This document shows, one piece after another, positions 1 to 5,142 of a DNA stretch of 9,305 nucleotides. Position 1 is the first letter of the stretch. The number at the start of each line of letters is the position of its first letter. Where the stretch lies: contig CAYYNT010000101.1 of the NCBI GenBank assembly GCA_964473155.1, positions 1-9,305 of the forward strand, given 5' to 3'. The notes under the pieces are model-generated. The model saw nothing but the letters and a program-made list of their open reading frames with translations. It searched no databases and had not been told where the DNA came from. The position numbers were made by a program, and so were the translations under genes. The DNA is from JAJFUG01 sp964473155. Lineage in GTDB: Bacteria; Gemmatimonadota; Glassbacteria; GWA2-58-10.

Positions 1-27
1 GTGACCGTAAAACTTTTTTGATCCTCT

Positions 28-54
28 CAGCAATATCCTAACCGGATATTGCTG
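28..54. other. Perfect 11-bp inverted repeat downstream of the HEPN gene
   Basis: The arms at 28-38 and 44-54 are perfect reverse complements around a 5-base loop. The hairpin begins 77 bases after the HEPN stop codon, reading the minus strand. On that strand it is followed by AGAGGATC and an A-run, and only later by TTTT, so it lacks the immediate U-tract of a classical intrinsic terminator. On the plus strand there is no T-run directly after it either. It may be a weak or factor-assisted terminator, or a transcript-stabilising 3' hairpin for the MNT-HEPN operon. I see no other feature in the first 130 bases. Confidence 0.4.
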
Positions 55-130
55 CGCTTGAAGGGCTTTTAGATTTGGTCTGCAAAGGAAACTGAAACAA
101 AGTGGTGGCATTTTATAGTCAGGAAAGTTC

Positions 131-634
131 TCATGGTGTGTCTGCAAGAAGCTTTTTAAGTTTGTCACGTACCCTGTCTATGACATCGTCGTCAAGTTTA
201 TCCATCAATTCTTCGATCACGAGGACAAACGTTCCGGCTTTTCCCGCATCTCCTTCCGGGATTTCCGTTTCCGCCGAGATATAATACTGAGCGTCTATCC
301 GGTTTTCCTTTGACACAAGAAGCTCATCGTGAAGTTCTTTTGTATCAATTCCCGATTCCGAAAACAGATAACCGAAGGCTGCAATCGTACAGTCGTGAAT
401 CTCAGAAACTATTCCACATCTCTGAAACAGAGCATAGACCGCGTAATACCTGGTATAATAGGCGATAGTTGCAGCCCATTCTTTTTCTTCCTTCTCGATT
501 GCGGCGTTCAGCATGTTAAGTGAACTCCTGGCCTTTTTCAGATAAGCCCCGGCGAGGATCTTGTTCTGTGCTTCAAGCCGAATTCCTCTTGGTTGCTTGA
601 GGCACCAGAGCACTCTGCCTCTATCTGATTTCAC
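131..634 (-). CDS. HEPN-domain protein of an MNT-HEPN toxin-antitoxin-like pair
   Basis: A mostly alpha-helical protein of 167 residues resembling the HEPN/UPF0332 family. Hallmarks are a first long helix (about 25-48), the tyrosine-rich second helix YYTRYYAVYALFQRCG (59-74), H80-D81 after it, and the late ENRIDAQYY segment (110-118). HEPN proteins paired with minimal nucleotidyltransferases act either as RNases (RX4-6H motif) or as partners inactivated by AMP transfer. Here the nearest match is R72-X7-H80, longer than the usual spacing, so RNase activity is uncertain. The start is GTG (632-634), chosen because a full GGAGGT lies six bases upstream. The gene overlaps the end of the nucleotidyltransferase gene by 14 bases, implying translational coupling. 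Base composition is visibly more AT-rich than the genes to the right, consistent with horizontal transfer. The family call is from sequence features; the toxin role is inferred from the pairing. Confidence 0.82.
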   Translation of the reverse strand: MKSDRGRVLWCLKQPRGIRLEAQNKILAGAYLKKARSSLNMLNAAIEKEEKEWAATIAYYTRYYAVYALFQRCGIVSEIHDCTIAAFGYLFSESGIDTKELHDELLVSKENRIDAQYYISAETEIPEGDAGKAGTFVLVIEELMDKLDDDVIDRVRDKLKKLLADTP

Positions 635-1223
635 TGTAATACCTCCATACGCAGTCGACGAAGACAGAGGGGCAATAAAGCAGGAGGTGATTCTTTAATA
701 TTTCGCACACCAGAGCGTCTTTTCCCCTGAGCGCTGATTCAAACTTTTCCAGAGAGATTATTTTGACGTTTATGTCTTTTCCGTATAAAGCGCCAAGTTT
801 TTTTATTGCGGCTGAGAACTCCGAGCGGTTTTCACCTATGTATAGAAGGTCAATATCACTGTTTTCATCTTCAGTCTGCTTTGCATACGAGCCGAACAGC
901 ACGACCGCTCCCTCGGGTGCAAGCGTAAATATTTCTGTATAGATCTTTTTCAGCAGGAAATTTTTTTCGAGAATAGCGGTTGTGAACTGGATTTCGGAGA
1001 GCAGGACATTGTCTTTTGCGAGTATATTTTCAAGATTCAGGGAAAACAGCTTGCTTTTTCCCACAAGCCTTGCGGTGAGCAGCTTTGATTGCAGAATTTT
1101 ATTTATATGGGGCAGCAGGGTGACATGGCTTGCCTTGAGAAAGCCCGCTATCTGCCGCAGATGGTACTCGGCAGAGTAATCGTGACGGAAAAGACCTATT
1201 ATCGCCGAGACGTAGTTGTTCAT
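621..1223 (-). CDS. Winged-helix minimal nucleotidyltransferase (MNT), partner of the HEPN protein
   Basis: A 200-residue protein in two parts. Residues 1-68 look like a winged helix-turn-helix: LFRHDYSAEYHLRQIAGFL is followed by SHVTLLPHINKIL and a short wing, as in transcription factors of this fused family. Residues 85-185 are a pol-beta-type nucleotidyltransferase with the signature LFGSYAKQT (109-117) and SDIDLLYI (122-129), giving G111-S112 and metal-binding D123 and D125. The third acidic position expected in the next strand appears to be Asn (INVKII, 151-156), a change I believe occurs in wHTH-fused members. In known MNT-HEPN pairs the transferase AMPylates and neutralises the HEPN toxin. 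The N-terminal DNA-binding domain suggests it also represses its own operon, matching the palindromes immediately upstream. The ATG at 1221-1223 is the natural start of the wHTH, but no SD precedes it. Confidence 0.85.
   Translation of the reverse strand: MNNYVSAIIGLFRHDYSAEYHLRQIAGFLKASHVTLLPHINKILQSKLLTARLVGKSKLFSLNLENILAKDNVLLSEIQFTTAILEKNFLLKKIYTEIFTLAPEGAVVLFGSYAKQTEDENSDIDLLYIGENRSEFSAAIKKLGALYGKDINVKIISLEKFESALRGKDALVCEILKNHLLLYCPSVFVDCVWRYYSEIR
641..646 (-). promoter_or_regulatory. Shine-Dalgarno of the HEPN gene, inside the nucleotidyltransferase gene
   Basis: On the minus strand the hexamer reads GGAGGT, six bases before the GTG at 634. It lies within the last codons of the upstream gene (around W193-R194), so the toxin-like gene has its own strong initiation site even though the reading frames overlap. 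This is in contrast to the first gene of the pair, which has no visible SD. Confidence 0.75.
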
Positions 1224-1230
1224 ATTTTAG

Positions 1231-1259
1231 ACCATATGGTAGAAATATCTACCAGTCAA
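1231..1259 (-). promoter_or_regulatory. Predicted promoter of the MNT-HEPN operon overlapped by two palindromes
   Basis: On the minus strand TTGACT (1259-1254) and TATGGT (1236-1231) are separated by exactly 17 bases, matching 5 of 6 and 4 of 6 consensus bases. The spacer contains GGTAGA-N4-TCTACC (1238-1253), and a second perfect palindrome, ACCATATGGT (1231-1240), overlaps its edge and includes the -10 element. A repressor bound there would block RNA polymerase, which fits autoregulation by the wHTH domain of the first gene. The expected transcription start, 6-8 bases after the -10, falls at about 1223-1225, on or next to the ATG, so the mRNA may be leaderless. Sequence elements are seen; function is inferred. 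Confidence 0.55.
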
Positions 1260-1300
1260 TTTATGCAATTCGATCCTTTCAGGCAACATAAAAATGTCAG

Positions 1301-1384
1301 ATGGCGTTTTACCGCTGCCGTCACTGCGGGCACGGCTATTCCAACTGGCTCAAGAGCTGCCCCAAGTGCGGTCGGGGGAGATGA
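1301..1384 (+). CDS. 27-residue mini zinc-ribbon protein (two CxxC knuckles)
   Basis: A very short plus-strand frame beginning MAFYRCRHCGHGYSNWLKSC and ending PKCGRGR. The cysteines are C6, C9, C20 and C23, giving CX2C-X10-CX2C, the spacing of a zinc ribbon, with glycine after each knuckle as usual. Third codon positions are mostly G or C (TAC, CGC, TGC, CAC, AAC, CTC, AAG), like the chromosomal genes to the right and unlike the AT-rich module beside it, which argues for real coding. An in-frame TAA at 1289-1291 fixes the start at ATG 1301; I see no convincing SD. The gene is divergent from the MNT-HEPN pair and convergent with the small exported protein ending at 1414. A possible third knuckle (NCQKC) sits just downstream in the +1 frame, so this may be the front part of a frameshifted longer protein. 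The specific function is unknown. Confidence 0.55.
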   Translation: MAFYRCRHCGHGYSNWLKSCPKCGRGR

Positions 1385-1413
1385 GAACTGCCAGAAGTGT
1401 TACATGCTTTCGC

Positions 1414-1803
1414 TCAATTCAATGCAGAAAAAAGCCACCCCAATAGATACAACCCGCCGATCACGACCCCAATCCCCATGAACACTCCGCCGATACCCTG
1501 GCCAACCAGGGAGGAGGTTCCCCGCAGGATCTCGATCTGACGGATTCCCGCCACCGGCAGGTCCCGGATTTCCTTCTTGATTTTGAGCTTAACGACCTGG
1601 GCATCCACCGCGACCAGTTTGCCGGAGATCTTTTTCCCCTCTGCCGTGGTGACTCTGACTTTGCAGCCCAGGTAATCCTGGAGCAGCAACTGGCAGCGCA
1701 GGTCGTTCGGGTCCAAGTCCAGTTTGTCATTTTCAGCGCGCAGAGCATCCGCCGCGCCGAGCGTCAGCACGCACAGAATTGCGATTGTCGGCAATTTCAG
1801 CAC
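1414..1803 (-). CDS. Small exported, membrane-anchored protein, family member 3
   Basis: A protein of 129 residues with a signal peptide (about 1-23, MLKLPTIAILCVLTLGAADA), then a beta-rich stretch (about 45-95) around GCKVRVTTAEGKKISGKLVA, IKKEIRDLPVAGIRQIEIL, and a glycine-rich C-terminal membrane helix (about 103-126). The middle resembles a small SH3/Sm-like barrel, with a turn, two central strands and an edge strand ending in IRQIEI, but I cannot name a family. The layout matches the two genes upstream, though sequence identity is low. The start is taken as GTG 1801-1803, one base after the previous gene's TGA. GGGGGA lies five bases before it, and this start gives a clean signal peptide; the frame stays open upstream to an ATG at 1872, but that would give a long overlap and spoil the signal sequence. 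Function is not known. Confidence 0.75.
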   Translation of the reverse strand: MLKLPTIAILCVLTLGAADALRAENDKLDLDPNDLRCQLLLQDYLGCKVRVTTAEGKKISGKLVAVDAQVVKLKIKKEIRDLPVAGIRQIEILRGTSSLVGQGIGGVFMGIGVVIGGLYLLGWLFSALN

Positions 1804-1804
1804 T

Positions 1805-2215
1805 TCAGTCCCCCATATATAGAGAACAAATGAGGAGTATGAAACCGAGGAAACCCATCGCGGATACTGCAATGACAGGAGGTACGATGGAGTCTTTCTT
1901 TAGCGCCCGAAGACTTTGTATCTCTTTCCAGCGGACGAATCTCGTTTTTTCTTCCCGCTGGCTGGTGGTGCGCCAGGTGTAACCAGTCAGCACCAGGCCG
2001 CTGTCCGTAACCGTGGCGCGGCCCTTGAACTCGCTGCCGTCGGTCAGGCGCACCTCGAAACGGTTGTGCTTGAGCGAGCGCAGAAGTGTGATATAGGCGC
2101 TGTCCGGCTTCTCGCCGAACAGGGTCGGGCCTGCGGCAGGCTCCTGGGCCAGGGCCGGGAGGCAGAATAATCCAAGCAGGAGAAGCAGGTTGATCGTTAC
2201 AGGAATGCGCAACAT
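1805..2215 (-). CDS. Small exported, membrane-anchored protein, family member 2
   Basis: A protein of 136 residues. A signal peptide (1-23, LLLLLGLFCLPALAQ) with a likely cut after ALA-Q is followed by a periplasmic domain (about 38-103). That domain contains RSLKHNRFEVRLTDGSEFKG, then RATVTDSGLVLT and RFVRWKEIQSLRAL. A C-terminal membrane helix (about 111-132) has a very short tail. The frame is open further upstream, but ATG 2213-2215 starts the signal peptide directly and has AAAAGG six bases before it. The DG-x-E-x-G-R-x-T-V-T-DSGLVLT block and the RW-x-EI strand are shared with the next gene upstream, and the DNA is still 37/40 identical over one segment, so the two are tandem duplicates. 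I cannot assign a known family; a small beta-barrel fold of SH3/Sm type is a guess from the strand pattern. Confidence 0.8.
   Translation of the reverse strand: MLRIPVTINLLLLLGLFCLPALAQEPAAGPTLFGEKPDSAYITLLRSLKHNRFEVRLTDGSEFKGRATVTDSGLVLTGYTWRTTSQREEKTRFVRWKEIQSLRALKKDSIVPPVIAVSAMGFLGFILLICSLYMGD
1809..1814 (-). promoter_or_regulatory. Shine-Dalgarno deciding the GTG start at 1803
   Basis: On the minus strand GGGGGA lies five bases before the GTG start and inside the last codons of the preceding gene (MGD then stop). Stop and start are separated by a single base (TGA-A-GTG), an arrangement typical of coupled translation within one operon. Confidence 0.6.
1986..2025. repeat. Tandem-duplication remnant, copy in family member 2
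   Basis: Forty bases that match 2432-2471 with three substitutions. They encode the RATVTDSGLVLT region and flanks on the minus strand. Identity at the DNA level, beyond what protein conservation requires, points to a fairly recent gene duplication or to gene conversion. Confidence 0.85.
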
Positions 2216-2253
2216 ATAAGACCTTTTCAGAATAATTACATCTATCGTTGTAT

Positions 2254-2655
2254 TCAATCGTGGGGTACTAAAGGACCGAGTATCATAACAAGGCCGCAAA
2301 ATATTATGCCGGCAAAGAAAACCCAAAAATATGAAGGACCCTCTCGTTCTATCTCGATCCTTTCAATCTCTTGCCAGCGGGCGAAATAAGCTTTTTTAGA
2401 ACGCTGGCTTGCGTTCTGCCAGTACGAATCGGTCAGCACAAGGCCGCTGTCCGTGACCGTGGCCCGGCCCTGTAATTCTGTCCCATCCAGCAGGCGCACC
2501 TCGACACGGTTTTTCCCGAGTGAGCGTAGCTGCTTTATCTTCACGCTGTCAGGCTGTCCTCCCGGAAAAGGCGGGCCAGCATAAAGCCTTTGTTCCAGCC
2601 CGCTTCCGGCTAACAGCGCCAGCGCGGTGAGAACAGCAGTCAGAATCCGGCCCAA
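2254..2655 (-). CDS. Small exported, membrane-anchored protein, family member 1
   Basis: A protein of 133 residues with the same plan: signal peptide (about 1-26, ILTAVLTALALLAGSGLEQR), a periplasmic domain (about 37-104) with SLGKNRVEVRLLDGTELQG, RATVTDSGLVLT and YFARWQEIERIEIE, and a C-terminal membrane helix (about 108-129). The start is TTG (2653-2655), supported by GGGAG five bases upstream and by the start of the signal peptide directly behind it. It is the first of three consecutive short genes and lies 101 bases after the large outer-membrane protein gene, with a 38-base gap to the next copy. The RATVTDSGLVLT segment is identical to that of the next gene. The role is unknown; a single-span envelope protein exposing a small beta domain to the periplasm is the simplest reading. 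Confidence 0.8.
   Translation of the reverse strand: MGRILTAVLTALALLAGSGLEQRLYAGPPFPGGQPDSVKIKQLRSLGKNRVEVRLLDGTELQGRATVTDSGLVLTDSYWQNASQRSKKAYFARWQEIERIEIEREGPSYFWVFFAGIIFCGLVMILGPLVPHD
2432..2471. repeat. Tandem-duplication remnant, copy in family member 1
   Basis: The partner of 1986-2025, in the same orientation, 446 bases away, 37 of 40 bases identical. Outside this block the two genes diverge quickly, so the block is either under strong selection or has been homogenised. Confidence 0.85.
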
Positions 2656-2660
2656 GGCAG

Positions 2661-2665
2661 CTCCC
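2661..2665 (-). promoter_or_regulatory. Shine-Dalgarno deciding the TTG start at 2655
   Basis: Minus-strand GGGAG is spaced five bases from TTG. It is the main support for a TTG start, since no ATG or GTG in the correct position would keep the signal peptide intact. Confidence 0.55.
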
Positions 2666-2716
2666 GGATGATGAGATTGTTTGTAAGTAGAATAACGCGC
2701 TTAACGTGGCAGGAAA

Positions 2717-2745
2717 AGTCTAACAGAGAAATACGGAGAGATCAA
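2717..2745 (-). promoter_or_regulatory. Possible promoter for the three small exported proteins
   Basis: On the minus strand TTGATC (2745-2740) and TAGACT (2722-2717) each match four of six consensus bases with a 17-base spacer, giving a predicted start near 2710 and a leader of about 55 bases before the TTG start. I see no terminator between the large upstream gene and this point, so read-through co-transcription is also possible. The bases match a sigma-70 model; the organism's own consensus is unknown. Confidence 0.35.
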
Positions 2746-2756
2746 GAAAATTATTA

Positions 2757-4871
2757 CTACAGCAGGGCGACCGGCAGTGTGAGCTTGACAAAGAAGGCGC
2801 GCTGATTCTCTCGACCGGCCAGCGGGTCGAGCCGTCCCATACCGTCCAGGATATCGAAACGGTCGGCGGTGTAGGCCACATACAGCGCCCCGAACGGCGG
2901 AGCGAACCGCCAGCCGAAAAGCCCGTAGACATACATCCGGCCGTTGCGGCTGTTGTACTGGCTGGTCAGGCGGAGCCAGAGATCGGGGCTGAAATTGTAA
3001 TCACTTGTCAGGTCATACAGGTATGTGCTCTGTCTGGTGGGATCGGGCGAGAAATGCAGACGCGTCACCCCCACGTTCAACCGGAATTCGTCCGTGAGAC
3101 GGAAGCCTCCCCGCTGACGGATGCGGCTGAAATCGCGGTCGAAATTGCGGCCCCAGACCTGCAGGTAGTTCACCTGGTTGCCCTTGCGGTTGTCCCACAA
3201 CCACTCCAGGGTCTGGTTGCTGTTGTTGAAACGTTTTTCGAACAGCTCGGTCTCGTAGTTGCCGCCGGCGCCCACCAGCCAGTTCGAGAAAAAAGTCACT
3301 CCGGTCCAGGCCCGTATGCGGACCACTTTGAGGGCGCCATCGTGACGCCAGGAGATGTCGTTGCCCTGGTTGAAGCTGATCTTGTCGATCCCGTAACGAC
3401 GGATCCAGTGCTCGCCGCTGAACCAGGTGAAAGGCCGGACATAGTTGTCCTCGGGAACAAAACCGACTTTGTTGACATTGTCCCGGAAACCCGGATCGTA
3501 ATTGTAGCCGCCCAGATTCACCTGGTAGAGCCCTTTGGTGTACGACAGTCTCAAGGCCTGGGCGCTGGTGAAATCAGCTCCGCCGGATGGGAAACTGCCG
3601 GCAAACTGGGTGCGCAGGCTGGTGCTTGAATTGATGTTCAGCACGCCATCGGCGCTGAGCACCCGCGCATAGCCGCCGTCCCAGGAGCGGCTGACCGCTG
3701 TCAGGCCAATGTTGGACGAGCCGAGTACATCACGCTGCAAGCGGACAACCTCGGTATGCGATGTCGGATCAGTTCCGTCACCGGCGCGCTCGTCGGCCCC
3801 GAGCACGGAATAGTTGAATTTCCCGACGCGGCCGTTGGTCTTCACTCCCCAGTCGATATCCCCGATCCTCCGGCTGTAGAACACGTTTATCTCGTTGTTG
3901 AACAGTTCCGCGCCTTCGAGGAAATAGAGCCTTTTTTCCGGGAAAGATATCTCGTAACGGGTGAGATTCAACTGGGTCAGGTCGGCCTCGACCGTGGCGA
4001 AATCCGGGTTCCATGTCAGGTTGCCGTCCACCGTGTTTCCCAGCCTGAGCCGCAGGTCGGCCCCGCCGATCAGCTCGCGGCCATCGGCCGAGGCAATCGT
4101 GCGGCGTCCCGAGGACGGCTGGTTCGAGTCCAGCCCCACCAGGTAGGGGAACAGTGTGGCCGAGAACAGACGGTCGAACGCGGGCAGGCCTAAAAGCTCG
4201 CCGGATTGCGAGACGCGCCAGGCTGCGTCGCGCTCCTGCCAGAAACTGGTCTCGAACAGTTCCGGGCAGTTGCGCCGGAAATTGATCCCCCAGATCAGGC
4301 CCTCGCCGCGCGGGGTGCGCAGCTCGGAGACCGGGATGGCCATCTCGCAGCTCCATCCCAGGCTGTCCTCATGCGAAACCACCTGCCAGGCGCAGTCCCA
4401 TTTCTTGTCGTTGGAGATACCGTCCTCCCCGATCCGGCCATCCACCTGAGTGCCCAGCGAGTTGGTGGAGAAATAGTAGCAGTCGCGCCGGGTGTTGAAA
4501 GTGTCCAGGTACAGGGTGACCGCGTTGTCCTGGTCCATGTCGCTGTCGCGGGAGGTGTTAGTGCTGTTAGCCCGGCTTCCGGCGGGGTTGAGGCAGCGGA
4601 AAGCGGCGTAGAGGTGACTGTTGTCGCAGGCCACGGCCACGCGGGTTACGACTCCCGAAAGCGCGCCCGGCGTGGGCTTGAGCTGACGGAAATCGCTCTG
4701 CCAGCCGGCCGCGGCCCAGATCGGGTCGTTCAGGATGCCGTCGATAACCGGAGCCTCGGCGGCCGTGGCTGCATGTATCTGTCGCGGGGAGGGATTGTCC
4801 TGCGCCGTGCCTTTTACGGGAAGGATAAACGAGGCAAGGATTGTAAGCAGGGCAGCAGTTTGGGTGCGCAT
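2757..4871 (-). CDS. CBM9-like / DUF5916 outer-membrane beta-barrel protein
   Basis: A 704-residue exported protein. A signal peptide (1-24, cut near GTAQ-D) is followed by a CBM9-like carbohydrate-binding fold (about 38-225: APVIDGILNDPIW, AVACDNSHLYAAFRC, DNAVTLYLDTF, GWSCEMAIPVSEL, WGINFRRN). Then comes the DUF5916 hallmark (289-337: PDFATVEADLTQLNLTRYEI, FPEKRLYFLEGAELF, FYSRRIG) and a long run of amphipathic strands to the C-terminus, consistent with an outer-membrane barrel. Length is near the usual for the family. The last strand ends VKLTLPVALL without the customary terminal aromatic residue. Six cysteines (82, 93, 131, 160, 175, 202) fall in the N-terminal domain. The gene ends in three successive in-frame stops (TAG TAA TAA). 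ATG 4871 is the first start after an in-frame TGA at 4905-4907. A GA microsatellite fills the leader and no ordinary SD is seen. A role in binding or importing glycans is suggested by the CBM9-like fold only; the family has no settled function. Confidence 0.88.
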   Translation of the reverse strand: MRTQTAALLTILASFILPVKGTAQDNPSPRQIHAATAAEAPVIDGILNDPIWAAAGWQSDFRQLKPTPGALSGVVTRVAVACDNSHLYAAFRCLNPAGSRANSTNTSRDSDMDQDNAVTLYLDTFNTRRDCYYFSTNSLGTQVDGRIGEDGISNDKKWDCAWQVVSHEDSLGWSCEMAIPVSELRTPRGEGLIWGINFRRNCPELFETSFWQERDAAWRVSQSGELLGLPAFDRLFSATLFPYLVGLDSNQPSSGRRTIASADGRELIGGADLRLRLGNTVDGNLTWNPDFATVEADLTQLNLTRYEISFPEKRLYFLEGAELFNNEINVFYSRRIGDIDWGVKTNGRVGKFNYSVLGADERAGDGTDPTSHTEVVRLQRDVLGSSNIGLTAVSRSWDGGYARVLSADGVLNINSSTSLRTQFAGSFPSGGADFTSAQALRLSYTKGLYQVNLGGYNYDPGFRDNVNKVGFVPEDNYVRPFTWFSGEHWIRRYGIDKISFNQGNDISWRHDGALKVVRIRAWTGVTFFSNWLVGAGGNYETELFEKRFNNSNQTLEWLWDNRKGNQVNYLQVWGRNFDRDFSRIRQRGGFRLTDEFRLNVGVTRLHFSPDPTRQSTYLYDLTSDYNFSPDLWLRLTSQYNSRNGRMYVYGLFGWRFAPPFGALYVAYTADRFDILDGMGRLDPLAGRENQRAFFVKLTLPVALL

Positions 4872-4874
4872 ATT

Positions 4875-4906
<32 letters not shown>

Positions 4907-4941
4907 AGCCGGGATTCCGTAAGCCGGGGCAACGGCGGAGA

Positions 4942-4970
4942 AAGATATTGCGGAACTGCTTGCGGAGCAA
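4942..4970 (-). promoter_or_regulatory. Possible promoter of the outer-membrane protein gene
   Basis: On the minus strand TTGCTC (4970-4965) and TATCTT (4947-4942) are spaced by 17 bases, predicting a start near 4935 and a leader of about 64 bases that includes the GA tract. The spacer region also has a 7-base direct repeat on the plus strand (TTGCGGA at 4948-4954 and 4960-4966), 12 bases apart, which could be a regulator site. The -35 match is weak (three of six), so this is tentative. Confidence 0.3.
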
Positions 4971-5032
4971 TGAAAAAGATGATTCAGAAGAAATTGTGGA
5001 ATAAAAGACACGCTTACGTAAAGTATGCTCAA

Positions 5033-5061
5033 TAAAAACGGGGCACGGCGAACCGTGCCCC
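5033..5061 (-). terminator. Intrinsic terminator of the ABC export operon
   Basis: Reading the minus strand, a perfect 9-bp GC-rich stem (arms 5061-5053 and 5048-5040) closes a TTCG tetraloop and is followed by G then TTTTT. This is a textbook Rho-independent terminator about 80 bases after the stop of the DUF4340 gene. It also forms half of a REP-like pair with the palindrome at 5076-5095; on the plus strand it has no T-run, so it acts in one direction only. Confidence 0.8.
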
Positions 5062-5095
5062 TGTCATCCGCGTACGGGCGATTCATGAATCGCCC
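5040..5095. repeat. REP-like pair of palindromes
   Basis: Two palindromes stand 14 bases apart: a GGGGCACGG stem with tetraloop (5040-5061) and a loop-free perfect 20-bp palindrome, GGGCGATTCA with its complement (5076-5095). Both end in the same CCCCTG, and both have G3-4 / C4 outer arms, as if they were variants of one repeat unit with different inner arms. Such units are found scattered between genes in several environmental phyla and give rise to recurrent spurious peptides. The family identity here is from memory of the pattern, not a search. Confidence 0.65.
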
Positions 5096-5142
5096 CTGCA
5101 CAAAAACTGCTTATTCAAATATCTGCGCAACCAGCAAACCGG

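Noticed and set aside
102..284. Plus-strand 60-codon frame rich in serine
   Set aside because: Antisense to the HEPN gene, low complexity, no initiation signals.
1089..1481. Plus-strand 130-codon frame across the nucleotidyltransferase start, its promoter and the zinc-ribbon region
   Set aside because: It crosses two supported minus-strand gene ends and a promoter, has no SD, and is in a different frame from the zinc ribbon. Only its NCQKC piece was kept as a finding.
1804..1872. Upstream ATG extension of the third small exported protein
   Set aside because: It would overlap the previous gene by about 68 bases and place a non-signal sequence before the signal peptide. The GTG at 1803 has a good SD.
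2216..2326. Upstream extension of the second small exported protein to 2326
   Set aside because: It would overlap the end of the previous gene and bury the signal peptide at residue 38. ATG 2215 has an SD and starts the signal peptide directly.
5040..5095. CRISPR-like array
   Set aside because: Only two palindromes with different inner sequences and no regular spacers.
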